From contig NC_012874.2 in the NCBI RefSeq assembly GCF_000003195.3, positions 58,398,600 through 58,462,599 of the forward strand: a stretch of 64,000 nucleotides of DNA, written 5' to 3'. Made by a program: the position numbers and the translations under genes. Below, piece by piece: positions 1-11,578 of the stretch. Numbering within the stretch: the stretch's first letter is position 1; each line of letters opens with the position of its first letter. Below the pieces are notes generated by a model. It had not been told where the DNA came from. It did no database searches and was given only the letters and a program-made list of their open reading frames with translations. Origin of the DNA: Sorghum bicolor (taxonomy: Eukaryota > Streptophyta > Magnoliopsida > Poales > Poaceae).

Positions 1-3000
1 CATTGTTTAACAGAATGCTTGGGTCTTTGTTGACTATGAAGGGCGGAATTCGATCATCCCTTTCGTAATCGCCTGACATGTCTGACTTGTCCTCAATTCC
101 GACAATGTTTCTTTTCCCAGAAAGGACAATGTGGCGCTTTGGCTCATTGATGATTGAGTGGTCATCATTTTTTCCTCTCTTTGGTTTCGTAGACATATCT
201 TTGACATAGAACACCTGACTCACGTCTGCAGCAAGGACGAATGGTTCGTCTTTGAACCCACTATTGTTAAGGTCCACGGTTGTCATCCCATATTCCTTGT
301 CGACTGTTACCCCACCTCCGGTCATCTTCACCCATTGGCACCGGAACAAAGGAACTTTAAAATTAGCTGCATAGACTAGTTCCCATATGTCTTCTATGCG
401 TCCATAATATGTTTGTCTATTCCCATTTGGATCCGTGGCATCCACGCGTACACCACTATTTTGGTTGGTGCTCCTTTTATCTTGGCCAACTGTGTAAAAT
501 GTGTTACCATTTATCTCGTACCCTTTGTATGTGAGGACATGCCATGATGGTTGCCTGGCCAACAAATAAAGCTGCTCATCAATGTTTTCATCACCTTGAC
601 ATTTTTTGCGCAACCAATCGCCAAAAGTTTCCATGTGCTGACGCATTATCCAAGCTTCATTCTTCCCGGGCCACTGGGACCGTAGGAAATCTTTGTGTAC
701 CTCAACATATGGTTCCACCAATGAGGAGTTCTGGAGAACTGTGTAGTGTGCTTTATTGAAGTAATCGTTTCCCGTACCAATATATGTTTTCTTCCCAAGT
801 GTTCCCTTTCCGTTGAGTCTGCCCTCGTGTCAAGATTCAGGAATGCCAATTGGGTCAAGGTCTGGAATAAAGTCAACACAGAACTCTATGACCTCCTCTG
901 TTCCGTAGCCCTTGGCAATGCTTCCTTCTGGCCGGGAATGACTATGGACATATTTCTTTAGGACACCCATGAATCTCTCGAAGGGGAACATGTTGTGTAG
1001 GAACACAGGACCGAGAATACGAATCTCTTTGACCAGATGAACTAGGAGGTGTGTCATGATATCGAAGAAGGATGGAGGGAACACCAACTCAAAGCTGACG
1101 AGACATTGAACGACATCATTCTGCAGAGTAGCTAGTTGCTCTGGATTGATTGCCTTCTGAGAAATTGCATTGAGGAATGCACATAGCTTTACGGTGGCTA
1201 GACGTACGTGTGGAGGTAGAATTCCTCTTAAAACGACCGGCAGCAATTGCGTCATTAGAACGTGACAGTCATGGGACTTCAAGTTCAGGAATTTCTTCTC
1301 TGGCACATTAATTATTCCCTTGATATTGGAGGAGAATCCAGATGGGACCTTGATGCTGCTAAGACATTCAAACATGCTTTCCTTCTCTTCTTTGCTCAGA
1401 GTGTAGCTAGCAGGGCTTAAGTAATGACGTCCATCATCTGTCTTTTCTGGATGCAGGTTGTCTCGTTCTTTCATGCGCTGCAAGTCTTGTCGTGCTTCAA
1501 GTGAATCCTTAGACTTCCCGTAGACACCCATGAATCCGAGCAAGTTCACACAAAGATTCTTTGTCAGGTGCATCACGTCGATCGCGTTGCGGACCTCTAG
1601 GACATTCCAGTAAGGTAGCTCCCAAAATATGGATTTCTTCTTCCACATGGGTACGTGTCCCTTAGCATCCTTGGGAATAGGTTCGTTGCCTCGTCCCTTT
1701 CCAAATACTACTTTTATATCCTTGACCATTTCGAGTACATCATCCCCGGTTCGATTGAGAGGTTTGGTCCGGTGGTCTGCCTTGCCTTTAAAATGCTTGC
1801 CTTTCTTTCGTACTGGGTGGTTCACAGGAAGAAACCGACGGCGGCCAAGGTACACGACCTTTCGACATTTTTTCAAAAATACACAGTCAAGGTCTTCATA
1901 ACAATGTGTGCATGCATTATATCCCTTGTTTGACTGACCTGAAAGATTACTCAGAGCTGGCCAATCATTGATTGTTACAAACAGCAATGCTCGCAGGTCA
2001 AAGTGCTCTTGTTTGTACTCATCCCACACGCGAACTCCTGGTTTGCTCCATAAAAGTTGAAGTTCCTCAACTAATGGCCTAAGGTAGACATCTATGTCAT
2101 TGCCAGGTTGCTTCGGTCCTTGGATAAGCACCGGCATCATAATAAACTTCCGCTTCATGCATAGCCATGGAGGAAGGTTGTAGATACATAGAGTAACTGG
2201 CCAAGTGCTGTGACTACTGCTCTGCTCACCGAAAGGATTCATACCATCTGTACTTAAGGCGAACCGCAAGTTTCTAGCATCATTTGCAAAATCTGAGAAT
2301 TCTCTGTCTATCGCTCTCCACTGGGATCCATCGGCAGGGTGTCTCAGCATATTGTCTATCTTACGGTCTTCTTTATGCCACCGCAACAACTTTGCATTGT
2401 CCTTATTTCTGAACAGACGTTTTAATCGTGGTATTATAGGAGCATACCACATAACCTTGGCTGGAATTTTCTTCCTATGACGTTCTTCACCCTCAACATC
2501 GCCAGGATCATCTCGTCTAATCTTATACCGTGATGCCTTACATACTGGACATGCATCCAAATTCTCGTATTCCTCCCCACGGTAGAGGATGCAGTCATTA
2601 GGACATGCGTGTATCTTCTGGATTTCTAATCCCAAAGGGCAGACAACCTGTTTTGCTTCATACGTAGTGGTGGGCAATTCGTTGCCTTTCGGAAGCATCT
2701 TTTTTATGATCTTCAATAACTGCCCAAATGCCTTGTCAGATGTACCATTCTTTGCCTTCCATTGCAGCAATTCTAGTGTGGTATCCAGCTTTTTTTGCCC
2801 CTCTTCAGCGGTGGGATATAGCGATTTCCTGTGGTCCTCTAGCATGCGCTCGAACTTGGCTTTCTCTTTATCACTATCACATTCTCTTTGTGCATCACGG
2901 ATGGCATCACCAAAAGCATCATCGCCCCGATCATCTTCTGCCGCCACCTCTTCTTCATTATCTCCCCCCATTGCAACATCATTGAAGCCACCGTACTGAG

Positions 3001-3339
3001 CAATAATATTGGCATGGTCCAATTCTTCTTCTTCTTCTTCTTCACCTTCATCCATTATAATCCCGCTTTCTCCATGTTTGGTCCAACAAATATAGTTTTG
3101 TACGAAACCAGACTTTAATAAGTGTGAATAAGAGTTCTTGAGTTAGAATATTCCGTCAAATTCTTGCACACGGCACATGGACAGCACATGAAACCGTCCC
3201 TCTTATTTGACTCGGCCACACTTAAGAAATAGTGCACGCCATTAATGAACTCTTCGGAGCGTCGATCGGCATTATACATCCAATTACGTGTTACCATCTG
3301 CATTAAAGATAACATATATATTATGAAAACCATGCACAC
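1..3339 (-). pseudogene. TNP2-type CACTA transposase, damaged
   Basis: This is the transposase expected to recognise CACTA ends. The N-terminal transposase-associated domain is at about 3302-3115 (NWMYNADRRS, then CCPCAVCKN). It is followed after a frameshift near 3130 by a 741-codon open stretch at 3055-830. That stretch holds the TNP2/Transposase_21 domain, with zinc-ligand pairs CPNDC and CPVC, the HPADGSQW block, FALSTDGMNPF and HSTWPV. The DUF4218 block follows (LKSHDCHVL, GPVFLHNMFPFERF). A TGA at 830-832 interrupts the protein. Below it the same frame stays open to the window edge and carries the DUF4216-type region (YEINGNTFYT, YYGRIEDIWEL). Apart from the frameshift and one stop the gene is well preserved, which suggests recent inactivation. 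The C-terminus lies outside the window. Confidence 0.88.
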
Positions 3340-3433
3340 ATATAGTTTCTCATCTTATTGCACAACATGTCTAAGATACATAGTTGATTAATTTAGAAAA
3401 GCTTGGCTACAACAAATACAATCGCAACTAGCA

Positions 3434-3914
3434 TTAAAAAAACAAAACTAAAATGCACTTAAGCAACATAATTAGTTCGCGTCCGATCCCAACTATAATA
3501 GATAGATCCTTCGCTTGATCAACATCATTGAACTTCTTTCGTCGGCTCACTGCCTCACCACCTTCAGCCTCAACCACCTGTGCAAAAGATTTCTTAATGT
3601 GTTCAATGTATTCTTCCTCCCAGTACCAACCTGTACATCCGCCGGTACCGTCCCACTGAAATTAAAAGAGAGAATCAAAAGTTTAATTAATATCATTTAA
3701 AAAAATATGCACATATATAAGCAAATGTCTGGAAATAACTCACATTACGATCTGGACACTTGTAGAATATACGACCCTTGTTTACTCCCTCTTTCGACAC
3801 TTTGTACTCCATCAAAATCTTCTGCCCACACTTGCCACAAGTAATGAGAGGGAGTTCCGGACGGTATCGCTTTTGAACCCGTTGAGAGACTGAAGACCCG
3901 GTCACGGTTGCCAT
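3434..3914 (-). CDS. GRF-type zinc-finger protein of CACTA A
   Basis: A two-exon gene of 130 residues: exon 1 is 3914-3744 and exon 2 is 3655-3434. The intron has a GTGAGT donor and a TTTCAG acceptor. The protein starts MATVTGSS and contains CGKCGQKI, then FYKCPDRN at the end of exon 1, then WDGTGGCTGWYWEEE at the start of exon 2. That is the Cys, Cys, Cys plus conserved Trp pattern of the GRF zinc finger, a single-strand nucleic-acid-binding fold in other proteins. The reading frame is intact across the splice, unlike the neighbouring transposase. It lies between the element's promoter end and TNP2 on the same strand, so it is probably an accessory element gene or a captured host exon pair. 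Its role in transposition is unknown. Confidence 0.75.
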
Positions 3915-4423
3915 CTACTATCCATACTCAATTTTAAAACAATTATAAATTCCACATTTACTAGTAAACATGTATGATACAATGGACATTATATGTAGTA
4001 ATAAAAATAAATCAAGTGATATTAACAAACCAATTAATTTGAACTATCCTACTTTCTATGATCATAAAAATATACTATAATTCATTCTTGCAAAATACAT
4101 TAAAACTAGGTCAACCATGAAATATGATATATATATATATATATGGATACTAATTCATGTGAATGATTCAAAATAACAAAGTGGATTTGAGCTAAAAAAT
4201 GATGGGAACATCACAAGCCAAAAACAACATGAAAAAGACAAGAAAGGCTGAAGTTAGTCACCTCTAAGCGTGAAGAGACGATGACGGAGTCGAAGAAGAT
4301 CAACGATGGGCGTTGGAGATGAAGAACAAATGAAGAACAAGCAAGAAGAAGCTCCAAGAACAACAATGGTGCTCTCGGTTTCAAATGGGCAGAGGGGAGG
4401 AGGGAGCCGGCCTATAAACTGGA

Positions 4424-4670
4424 CCTTTAGCACCGGTTCAGGGAAAAAACCGGTGCTAAAGGGTTACCTTTTAGCACCGGTTTGTAACACAAACCGGTGC
4501 TAAAGGGTTTGCCTCGGCCCGTGGCTCTGGCCGGTGCTAAAGGGACCCCTTTAGCACCGGTTTGTAACAAGAACCGGTGCTAAAGGGTCTCTGCCCCGAC
4601 AGCACATGTCAGTAGCCGTTGGGCAGGACCCTTTAGCACCGGTTCATGACACAAACCGGTGCTAAAGGGG
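4424..4670. repeat. Subterminal hairpin array of CACTA A
   Basis: Several inverted copies of TTTAGCACCGGTT / AACCGGTGCTAAA alternate with short spacers, each able to fold into a hairpin. Such arrays are the binding region of the element-encoded regulator in the En/Spm family. The array lies directly inside the terminal inverted repeat and upstream of the minus-strand genes. Confidence 0.85.
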
Positions 4671-4748
4671 TCTTTAACCCCGGGCCGCAAAAAGGCCGAG
4701 GTTTTTGGCCATTTTAGGCATCGACCAATGCCTCATTCTGTAGTAGTG

Positions 4749-5319
4749 TCTCTACTATAAATGGATCTTCTTTCTTTTGATCATTGCTTTTTTTTGCGAT
4801 TTCTTTTGATCATAGCTTCTGCCATGACTTTTGCTCATTTCATCAGAAGTATGTGTTGTATCCTGCGTTCAAGTTTTGAACTTTCCCATGTCTTATCTTT
4901 GTCTGGACATTCAGATGTTGTCATATAAGAAGGATGGAGGTCTGTCAAATAAGAAGAAGAAGCTGGAGCGCAGGGTGAAGATTGCAGAGACATGGATAGA
5001 GAATTTGCAAACCTATCTCTGAAACACAGCAATCCCAGTTCAGGGCACGAAGCTCTTTTATGTGAACAGGAATTTCATCCCATAGTAGAAAAAAGATGGA
5101 AAGGTTAATAGCAGGGAATTTCATCCCATAGTTCTTTCAGAATGTCCACTTCTGTCTATTGTTTGAGAAATATGACCAATCAGTAAATTTGTGTTTCCTT
5201 CATGAGTTAATTTATTTTTTTAGTTTGATGATTTATGATTTATTTTTTTCTATACGTCACGTTGCGTTAGCATGGGTATTTTAGATTTTACCGTAGCGTT
5301 AGCACGGGCAATATACTAG
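4749..5319 (+). mobile_element. Short non-autonomous Helitron
   Basis: The segment begins TCTCTACTATAA, which matches the 5' terminus of grass Helitrons (TCTCTACTA). It ends in CTAG followed by host T at 5316-5320. Just upstream of the end is an imperfect hairpin, CCGTAGC-GTTA-GCACGG, with a related copy (CGTTGCGTTAGCATGGG) about 35 bp earlier. There is no Rep/helicase gene. A short open stretch at 4915-5022, rich in Lys/Glu (KKKLERRVKIAETW), looks like the end of a captured exon but I do not recognise it. The 5' end touches the CACTA A terminus directly. Confidence 0.62.
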
Positions 5320-5324
5320 TTGGT

Positions 5325-5412
5325 TTATAATTAGACAATAATTATCAAATACTAACGAAAATGCCACAGTAGTCAAAGCCAAAAAAAATCACGAACTAAA
5401 CTAAACAAGGCC
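5325..5412. mobile_element. Right half of a miniature inverted-repeat element
   Basis: The sequence from TTATAATTAGACAATAATT to CTAAACAAGGCC, followed by TAA, matches the right half of the complete element at 49043-49285, including the GACAATNNTT and AACGAAA blocks. The left half is missing because the Helitron (and CACTA A) interrupts it at 5319/5320. Confidence 0.6.
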
Positions 5413-5808
5413 TAATACAAATGTGTCCATCACAATAAAAAAATAAGTTAAAAATAAAATTATTAATTTTGATATGTAGCTCATACAAATCTGAATAATG
5501 CTTTTAAAGACGCCAGATGAGGTTTTCTTTCAACTGGACATGTGTTTTGTTGTTCCTGATCTTCTTTCCAAAGGTGTTTACAAGCACCACGTCTTCCTGC
5601 TTCGTGCCGAAATAGTACCCTATGAAAAAAATAGTTTGCGGGTCTTTTTTTTTAAATTTTGCCAAGTCAAAAATACCAAACTCTTGGAGAGTTGGAGATA
5701 GAAAATAAGAATGGCTCACTGATGACGTTTTTTCTGTAAAGGATTCTCCTAATGATGATTTGTAGAGTTGGGTTTAGAAAGACTCTTGTGGATGCTCTTG
5801 GTACCAGT

Positions 5809-5902
5809 GTTCTAAATAGCAGGTTATAGTGGCTCACACTAGTTGCAAGTACAGAATCATCTATTGTACTAAATAGTCATCTATAGCCATCTATTTAGAA
5901 AA
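5809..5902. mobile_element. Small inverted-repeat (MITE-like) sequence
   Basis: About 95 bp bounded by GTTCTAAATAGCAGG on the left and CCATCTATTTAGAAAA on the right, which form imperfect inverted repeats (TTCTAAATAG). This resembles common short grass MITEs of the CTATTTAG type. No target duplication was established. Confidence 0.35.
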
Positions 5903-7056
5903 TTGCTTGAAATACATGAATTTAATAGAATTTGCATTGGAATTCGACTCGAATCAGTTTAATTTCACACAAAAAAAACGTCAAAACAAAAGAAAACCTC
6001 GTATCCAAACAGCGCCAGCATGCATGTGAGCCAGACCTATCCGGCCTAGCCGGCCCTCTCCACCTACCTCTGCGTGAGTTGGCCGTCGCTCCACACAAGA
6101 CATGGAAAACTGAGTTACTCTACTTTTTTTGTGTGGTGTCTTCAAAGTTGATATATAATCTTATTTACCATTGTTTGTTGAACTGTATAAGATCTAACTT
6201 CAAATCAAGCTTAGCAAGCGGAGCCTAAAGAGCTACACGGATGTCAGAAGTCACTCAAAATTAACACCAAATAAGTTTATCATAGAAATATATTCAATAA
6301 TGGAAATATATTGAACGAAGTATCTAATGATATTAGCCAACAATTAGTATAAAAAATATGTACTATAAATATTAATATTTTCACCTATTTATATGGTAAA
6401 ATTTAGAAGAGCTTGACTCCTCAAAAAGTGATCATTTTGAGACGCAGTCTGCAGAGAGTAGCACAAATGACACAAACACCAAGAAGTACGAACAACATCT
6501 GTCGCTCGGACCACCCGAGAACTGAGCTGCTTCTGAATCACGTTTGAAATACACGTGATGTCCTGTTCTGGAGAAAAAAAAAATCACATTTTAGAAATGT
6601 GAACGTCCATCTTGTTGGTCACGAAACTGACGGTCGGCACATTGAATTTTTACCTTCGCAGAACTGTGACCGCCAACCTAGTTCTTTCAAGCCTAATTCA
6701 TTGGAACCCAAGCATTCATTCCGTGTGCAGAGCTAATTTCATAACTGATTGCACGTTTAATACATTATACGTAACCGCGCCAACGATAGTGGAACTGGTG
6801 AATCCCAATATAAAACGGATTCAGATGCCTTCATTTTAAAATTTTTCAAAATAGACTAATAGGACACCGATAGGGATAGCTATATTGAATTTTAGCGAAT
6901 ACCAATTTAAATAATTTGTATTTTCGGTTATTTTTGTTTCCACTGCAAAACTTTACGAAGCTTCACTACTTTCGTTCCATTACAAATATACGAAAACTCC
7001 TAGGTAAGTGAAACTATTTTACCTTTGCGTATATATATGAAGAAATATATAGGTTA
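5903..7056. other. AT-rich intergenic DNA, no gene seen
   Basis: Short open frames here (for example 5932-6228 and 6612-6839) have no recognisable domain and no supporting splice or promoter context. Nothing else stands out before the CACTA B terminus. Confidence 0.6.
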
Positions 7057-7067
7057 ACACACTGTTT

Positions 7068-7293
7068 TGTCCCGGTCGAAAACCACTTGTAGTCCCGGGT
7101 GGCGAGCCGGGACTAAGGGATTGGGACTAAAAGTCCCACCTTTAGTCCCGGCTCGCCGGCCCGGGACTAAATGGGGACATTTAGTCCCGGTTGGTATTAC
7201 CAACCGGGACTATAGGGGGCGCCAGGCAGTGACGTGGCGCCACCCCTGGCCACCCCTTTTAGTCCCGGTTGGTATTACCAACCGGGACTAAAG
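7068..7293. repeat. Left subterminal hairpins of CACTA B
   Basis: Inverted copies of TAGTCCCGG / CCGGGACTA include two almost identical palindromes of TTAGTCCCGGTTGGTATTA with its complement. They match in motif the array at 18190-18480 at the other end. A T-rich run and an (AT)n microsatellite (7455-7515) follow. Confidence 0.85.
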
Positions 7294-7482
7294 GGTTTTT
7301 TTGTTTTTGTTTTTTCTTTTTCTTTTTCTTTTTCATTTCTTTATTGATTTTGGTTTTCAATTGTATATGTTCTCCAATTTATTCGTATACGCCGCTATTG
7401 TCCGTATACGTTGCACCTATACGAGAGCGTCATTATTGCACACAAAAAAAGTATGAAACTACATATATATATATATTATCCG

Positions 7483-7520
<38 letters not shown>

Positions 7521-7829
7521 GCTATACACATACGTACATACACATTACATTTACAATAATAATATTATGTACAAGTAATAATCAAGTGTGCTGCCACCGG
7601 TTAATGATTACATAATGTTTGTCCGCCCACTCAAAGCTCATACAAGTGTTCGTCCTTATTTGGAATGGGCTTGAAGCCCTACGGGTATAAGTGGAACTCG
7701 CCGTCTTCCGGAATGACATGATCGTTGATAAATCTGGCGATCGTCTCCTGGACTCCAAGGAGTAATGTGTACTCGAACACTTTATCTTTCATATTCCACT
7801 CCTTCCATTTGCATTAGTTAAAAAAGATA

Positions 7830-10800
7830 TTAATATACATAAAATCTATTTATTTCCAACAAATAAATAAGATATGAATTTACTTTATACACATGCATAT
7901 TACTTACTTTTAGAACACTTTGAGCAGGTTTAAATAGGGTGCACCGCATAAATTCACAAACATAGTATCCACATAGATTCGTTCCAAACGGCTGCGTGGG
8001 CACCCAAGGGAGTAGAACAGGAGGAGGAAGTGACACATTCAGATCCGTACGATATTTTTGTTGTAGCCAAGCCCAAGCCCTGCCCAATAAGACGCTCGTT
8101 GATTAGGTATAGCTACATAATAAAGTAAAGGAGCACGCATCGATATTTAAAGTATGATATATACTTACCTCTGGATCATGTCTATTATGTCTTGATAGAG
8201 TGCAAGGTCTTTTTTCATTGAGTCCCACACATGTATTTTTTGTTCTGTGATCTTAATCTCAATGAGTATCTAATGATCTCTGCATTTGTTTAGAGTCAAC
8301 TTATATATGTATATCTTAATGCCGGATTAACTAAGACATGATATAACACAACACTTACCCCATATTGTAAGGGAAGAGTATCTTCTCCATTTCCTTAGGC
8401 TTCAGATTCAATGGATCTTTAGTTTTAGTGTCCTTGTACACGACATATGGATCGATGAAACCAATTCGATTGTCTTTTTTCAATCTTTGTTCTCTCATCA
8501 TGTGTTTGCACATTGTGAGCGTAGTTATTACGAATACATACATATGCTATAATGGGATTAATGATTGAAAGAAAGAATCACTTACAGACAGTAGAAGCTC
8601 ATGAGAGATTTGTCGAGAGCATTCATATGGAGAAGTTGGTGTACTTCACTAAAATCTACCCATATGACGTCATCTCCATGGAAGTAGTGTCGGTCGCGGA
8701 CTCGGACGGCAATCAATTCTTCTTCTATATGTTTTGAGCTGACTCTCAAGTAGTACTCGTGCAGCTTGTATACTTGTGTACCAAGTCCTCGTACCTTCTC
8801 AGGGTGGCACATAATCCTGCCGTAAATGTACCGACTCTGATAGTCACCGACACCTCCGTGGATTGGCGCATCGGTACGCCCTAGAAGTGCTTCTAGGGGC
8901 AGCCCAGTTTCTTCCATCCAATTCCCGAGTTCATCTAAGTCCACATTACCAGGTATAGTCATTGCCAGCAAGTTGGCGTTTGAACCGTACTCATTCGCAA
9001 CCACTAGTGGTTGAACTAATTGTTGCGCTTGTTCGCCGAGCTGTGCTACTTTTTGCTGGACTTTTCTTTTGTCTGCCTTGATTTTCTTCAGGACAGTACG
9101 ATCGTAGTCTGATATTGTTGACCCTGGTTGTTTACCTGCAGCACGGTTCACGTCTGTAATTTTCTGCACCACTTGACGTAGCTTTGAACGAGGATACATT
9201 AGGTATGGCGGCTCTTGCTCTGCTTTTCTATTAGCTTTGCATGTTTCAAAGAATGCTTTGACTTCTGCTTTGCTTGCAGCAAGCACTTCCTCATCGGTCT
9301 TCTCATATGAAAGCTTGGTTGTCTTCGGGATCTTCGTGTTCAAAGCTTTCCTCTTTGCCACAGGTGGTTGGAGTGATCTCTGTGTCTCGGCGGACGACCT
9401 CTTCCTCCTCGATGCAGCACCAGTCGGTGCTGATGAGGCGGCGGCTGTTGTCGGCATTGGCGGAGGCAGCGGCGCAGGTGGAGCTTGCTGTTGTGGAGGA
9501 GATTCGGCCGCGGGCGGCGTTGGATTCCTTTGTGGAGGAGATGCAGCGGCCGGTGGTGGGGATGCGGCCTTCTCTTGTACGTCGTCGTCGTCGTGTCCCA
9601 CGGCACTATAGTCATGTGGTGAATGGACAGACGGACTTCGGTGGGGGGAGGCCCTGGATTTGAATAAAAACAAATAAGGTATATGTATACATGACTAAAT
9701 GTAATTTGATACAGTATATAATTATAGAAAAAGCAGTAGCGTCCACAATAATCCGCACCTGCTAGGGTTCGGTTGTGGCGGCGGCACCCCAGGAATAATG
9801 ATGTACCATTTCCTCTAACATATGAATGTCTTCTCTGCTTCACCAAGTGTCTTCTCTCCATCACCGCCTTCGATATCGAGAGGCACATTTTCACGGCCTC
9901 TGACCACTCTATCTACCGAGACACAAGCATATCCGGCTGGTATTAGGACAGAGTGGATCCTTAGTGTCTTGGTGGGGTCGATAGGAGATACGACACCAGT
10001 AGCCACCTTTACTGTGCCATCGCCCTCCGGAATATGGAGCTCACAAGACGTCAACGGAGCGGTGACGTCATCCACCAGGAATCGCAGCCCTACGTCATCA
10101 ACTTGCCTCGCAGGCGCCTCCGTAGAAGCACAACTGCTCTTTAGATGAGCTGAGCAAGGGCTGATATTGGCGGCCGGTGGCTGTGACAAGCTTTGGAGGC
10201 GGGGAAGTTATAGCTTCCTCCACGGCCTTTTGGATTTTCTCATCCATTGTGGCCTTCAGCGCTTGCTCCCGCTCAAGGGCCCGTTGAGCCACTTCTTGGG
10301 TCTTTATGAGTCCTTCCTCCAATCTGCGTATCTGTTCCCTGTCCTCTTCCTTCTTTCTCTGGCGGCTTCTATAAGTTTCCCTATCAGCAGGGAAGGCATG
10401 TTCCCACGACACGGTGCCATAGCCTCTCGTCCGTCCACCGTGCTCAGGGTTCCCCAGGGCGAATGTCAACTCATCTTTATCTCTATTCGGCTGCCATTCT
10501 CCACTTTCAGCGATGGAGCGGGCTTGATGGAATCTTTTCGCAACGGCTTGGATGCGTTCCCCATACACGACCTTTCCGGTCTCAAGGTCTAGTGAGCCTC
10601 GGTGAGCGAAAAACCAGTGCTTCGCGCGCTCAGGCCACTCGAGGGATTCGGGCACCAACCCCCTGTCGATTAACTCTTTTTCGGCCTTTTCCCACTTAGG
10701 AACGGCGGTTTGGTAGCCACCTGATCCCATCGTATGGTGGTAGGTCTTGTGTCGGGCATTCTCTTGGATCTTTCTCACCCGTTCCGGAGCCTCTTCGGAC

Positions 10801-11561
10801 ATCTTGAACCGTACAAAGTTGTCCCAAAACGGCCATAGTTTCGCATAGTTCGGAGAGTTGAAATCTGGAGTCATATTTTTCTTGATGTAGTCTTGATATA
10901 GACGCTTCTTATAGCCCTGGAACATTGGTGCCATCTTCTTCATAGACCAATCTCAGACTCTTTCCTTCAACTATTCATCGTTTGTCTCCAGTGTGAAATA
11001 TTGCAAGACATCACCCCAGAGTAGCTCCTTGTCATGTCTAGAGACATAACTGATTTCTAGGTGTTTCTTGTTCTCCTTCCATTCACGGACACTGATCGGG
11101 ATCCTATCCCGGACAAGGTACCCTAAGTGGTTGACGAAGGCCCTTGAATGGGGTCCAAGTGGCTTGCCTGTTGCTTCCTCGAATTCTGAGATTACTAACC
11201 GGCCCTCCATAGGCTTCTTTGGGCCTCGTACTCTTCGGCTGGTCCCCGTGGTTGTCGTCGAGCCAGAGGGCTATGTAGAAAGAAACAAGACAATTTAATA
11301 CAAGATATTATTTCGAATTATATCTGCTGCCATATTACAGACCTGCTGGCCAGCATTATCTTGCTCATTCGGGTCGACCAAATATTGAGAGCAGTCATCG
11401 ATGCCCTCAGGGTTCTTATCGCCTTCGCGATCATCGTGATAAACTTCTTCAGTGGGACCGCAGATCAGGTTCATCATTTCCTCTTCGTGTTCTCTCGGAT
11501 CGACCATTTCTGCAGAAATATGTGACACATGACTACTAGCACTACTGTGTATACCTGACAT
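7830..11561 (-). pseudogene. Second gene of CACTA B: Transposase_24-like plus Ulp1 (C48) protease-like
   Basis: Several exon-like pieces lie in order on the minus strand. 11561-11345 ends in a GTCTGT donor. 11270-10098 holds a plant Ptta/En/Spm-like domain (GYLVRDRIPI, REWKENKK, DKELLW, YHHTMGSGGYQTA, ERAKHWFFAHRGSL, EHGGRTRGYGT). 10189-9815 is in another frame. 9655-8582 has a Pro/Ala-rich start, then VQKITDVNR and VRDRHYFHGDDVIWVDF. Small 3' exons at about 8543-7900 hold IGFIDPYVVYK, the His of DH, the Asp of HVWDS, and QPFGTNLCGYYVCEF; these are the His, Asp, Gln and Cys of a C48 SUMO-type peptidase. TGA at 10953, TAG at 10971 and TAG at 8270, with a frameshift near 10150, make it non-functional as read. 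Splice sites are approximate. Confidence 0.75.
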
Positions 11562-11578
11562 GGAAACAATATATAAAA

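Larger units (their letters stand above)
1..4748 (-). mobile_element. CACTA (En/Spm) element A, right-hand part
   Basis: The right terminus is CACTACTACAGAATG read on the minus strand at 4734-4748. Just inside it lies an array of TTTAGCACCGG hairpins (4424-4670), the usual subterminal structure of CACTA elements. Inside that are a GRF zinc-finger gene and a TNP2-type transposase, both on the minus strand. The left terminus is outside the window, so length and target duplication cannot be confirmed; the three bases after the terminus are TCT. The stretch 3915-4423 is leader and AT-rich spacer without a recognisable gene, including an (AT)n run near 4125-4145. A TATA-like stretch lies near 4411-4419, between the hairpins and the leader. 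Confidence 0.9.

Noticed and set aside
4424..4670. MicroRNA precursor hairpins
   Set aside because: The folds are multiple, near-identical subterminal repeats. They may give siRNAs, but nothing marks one as a miRNA gene.
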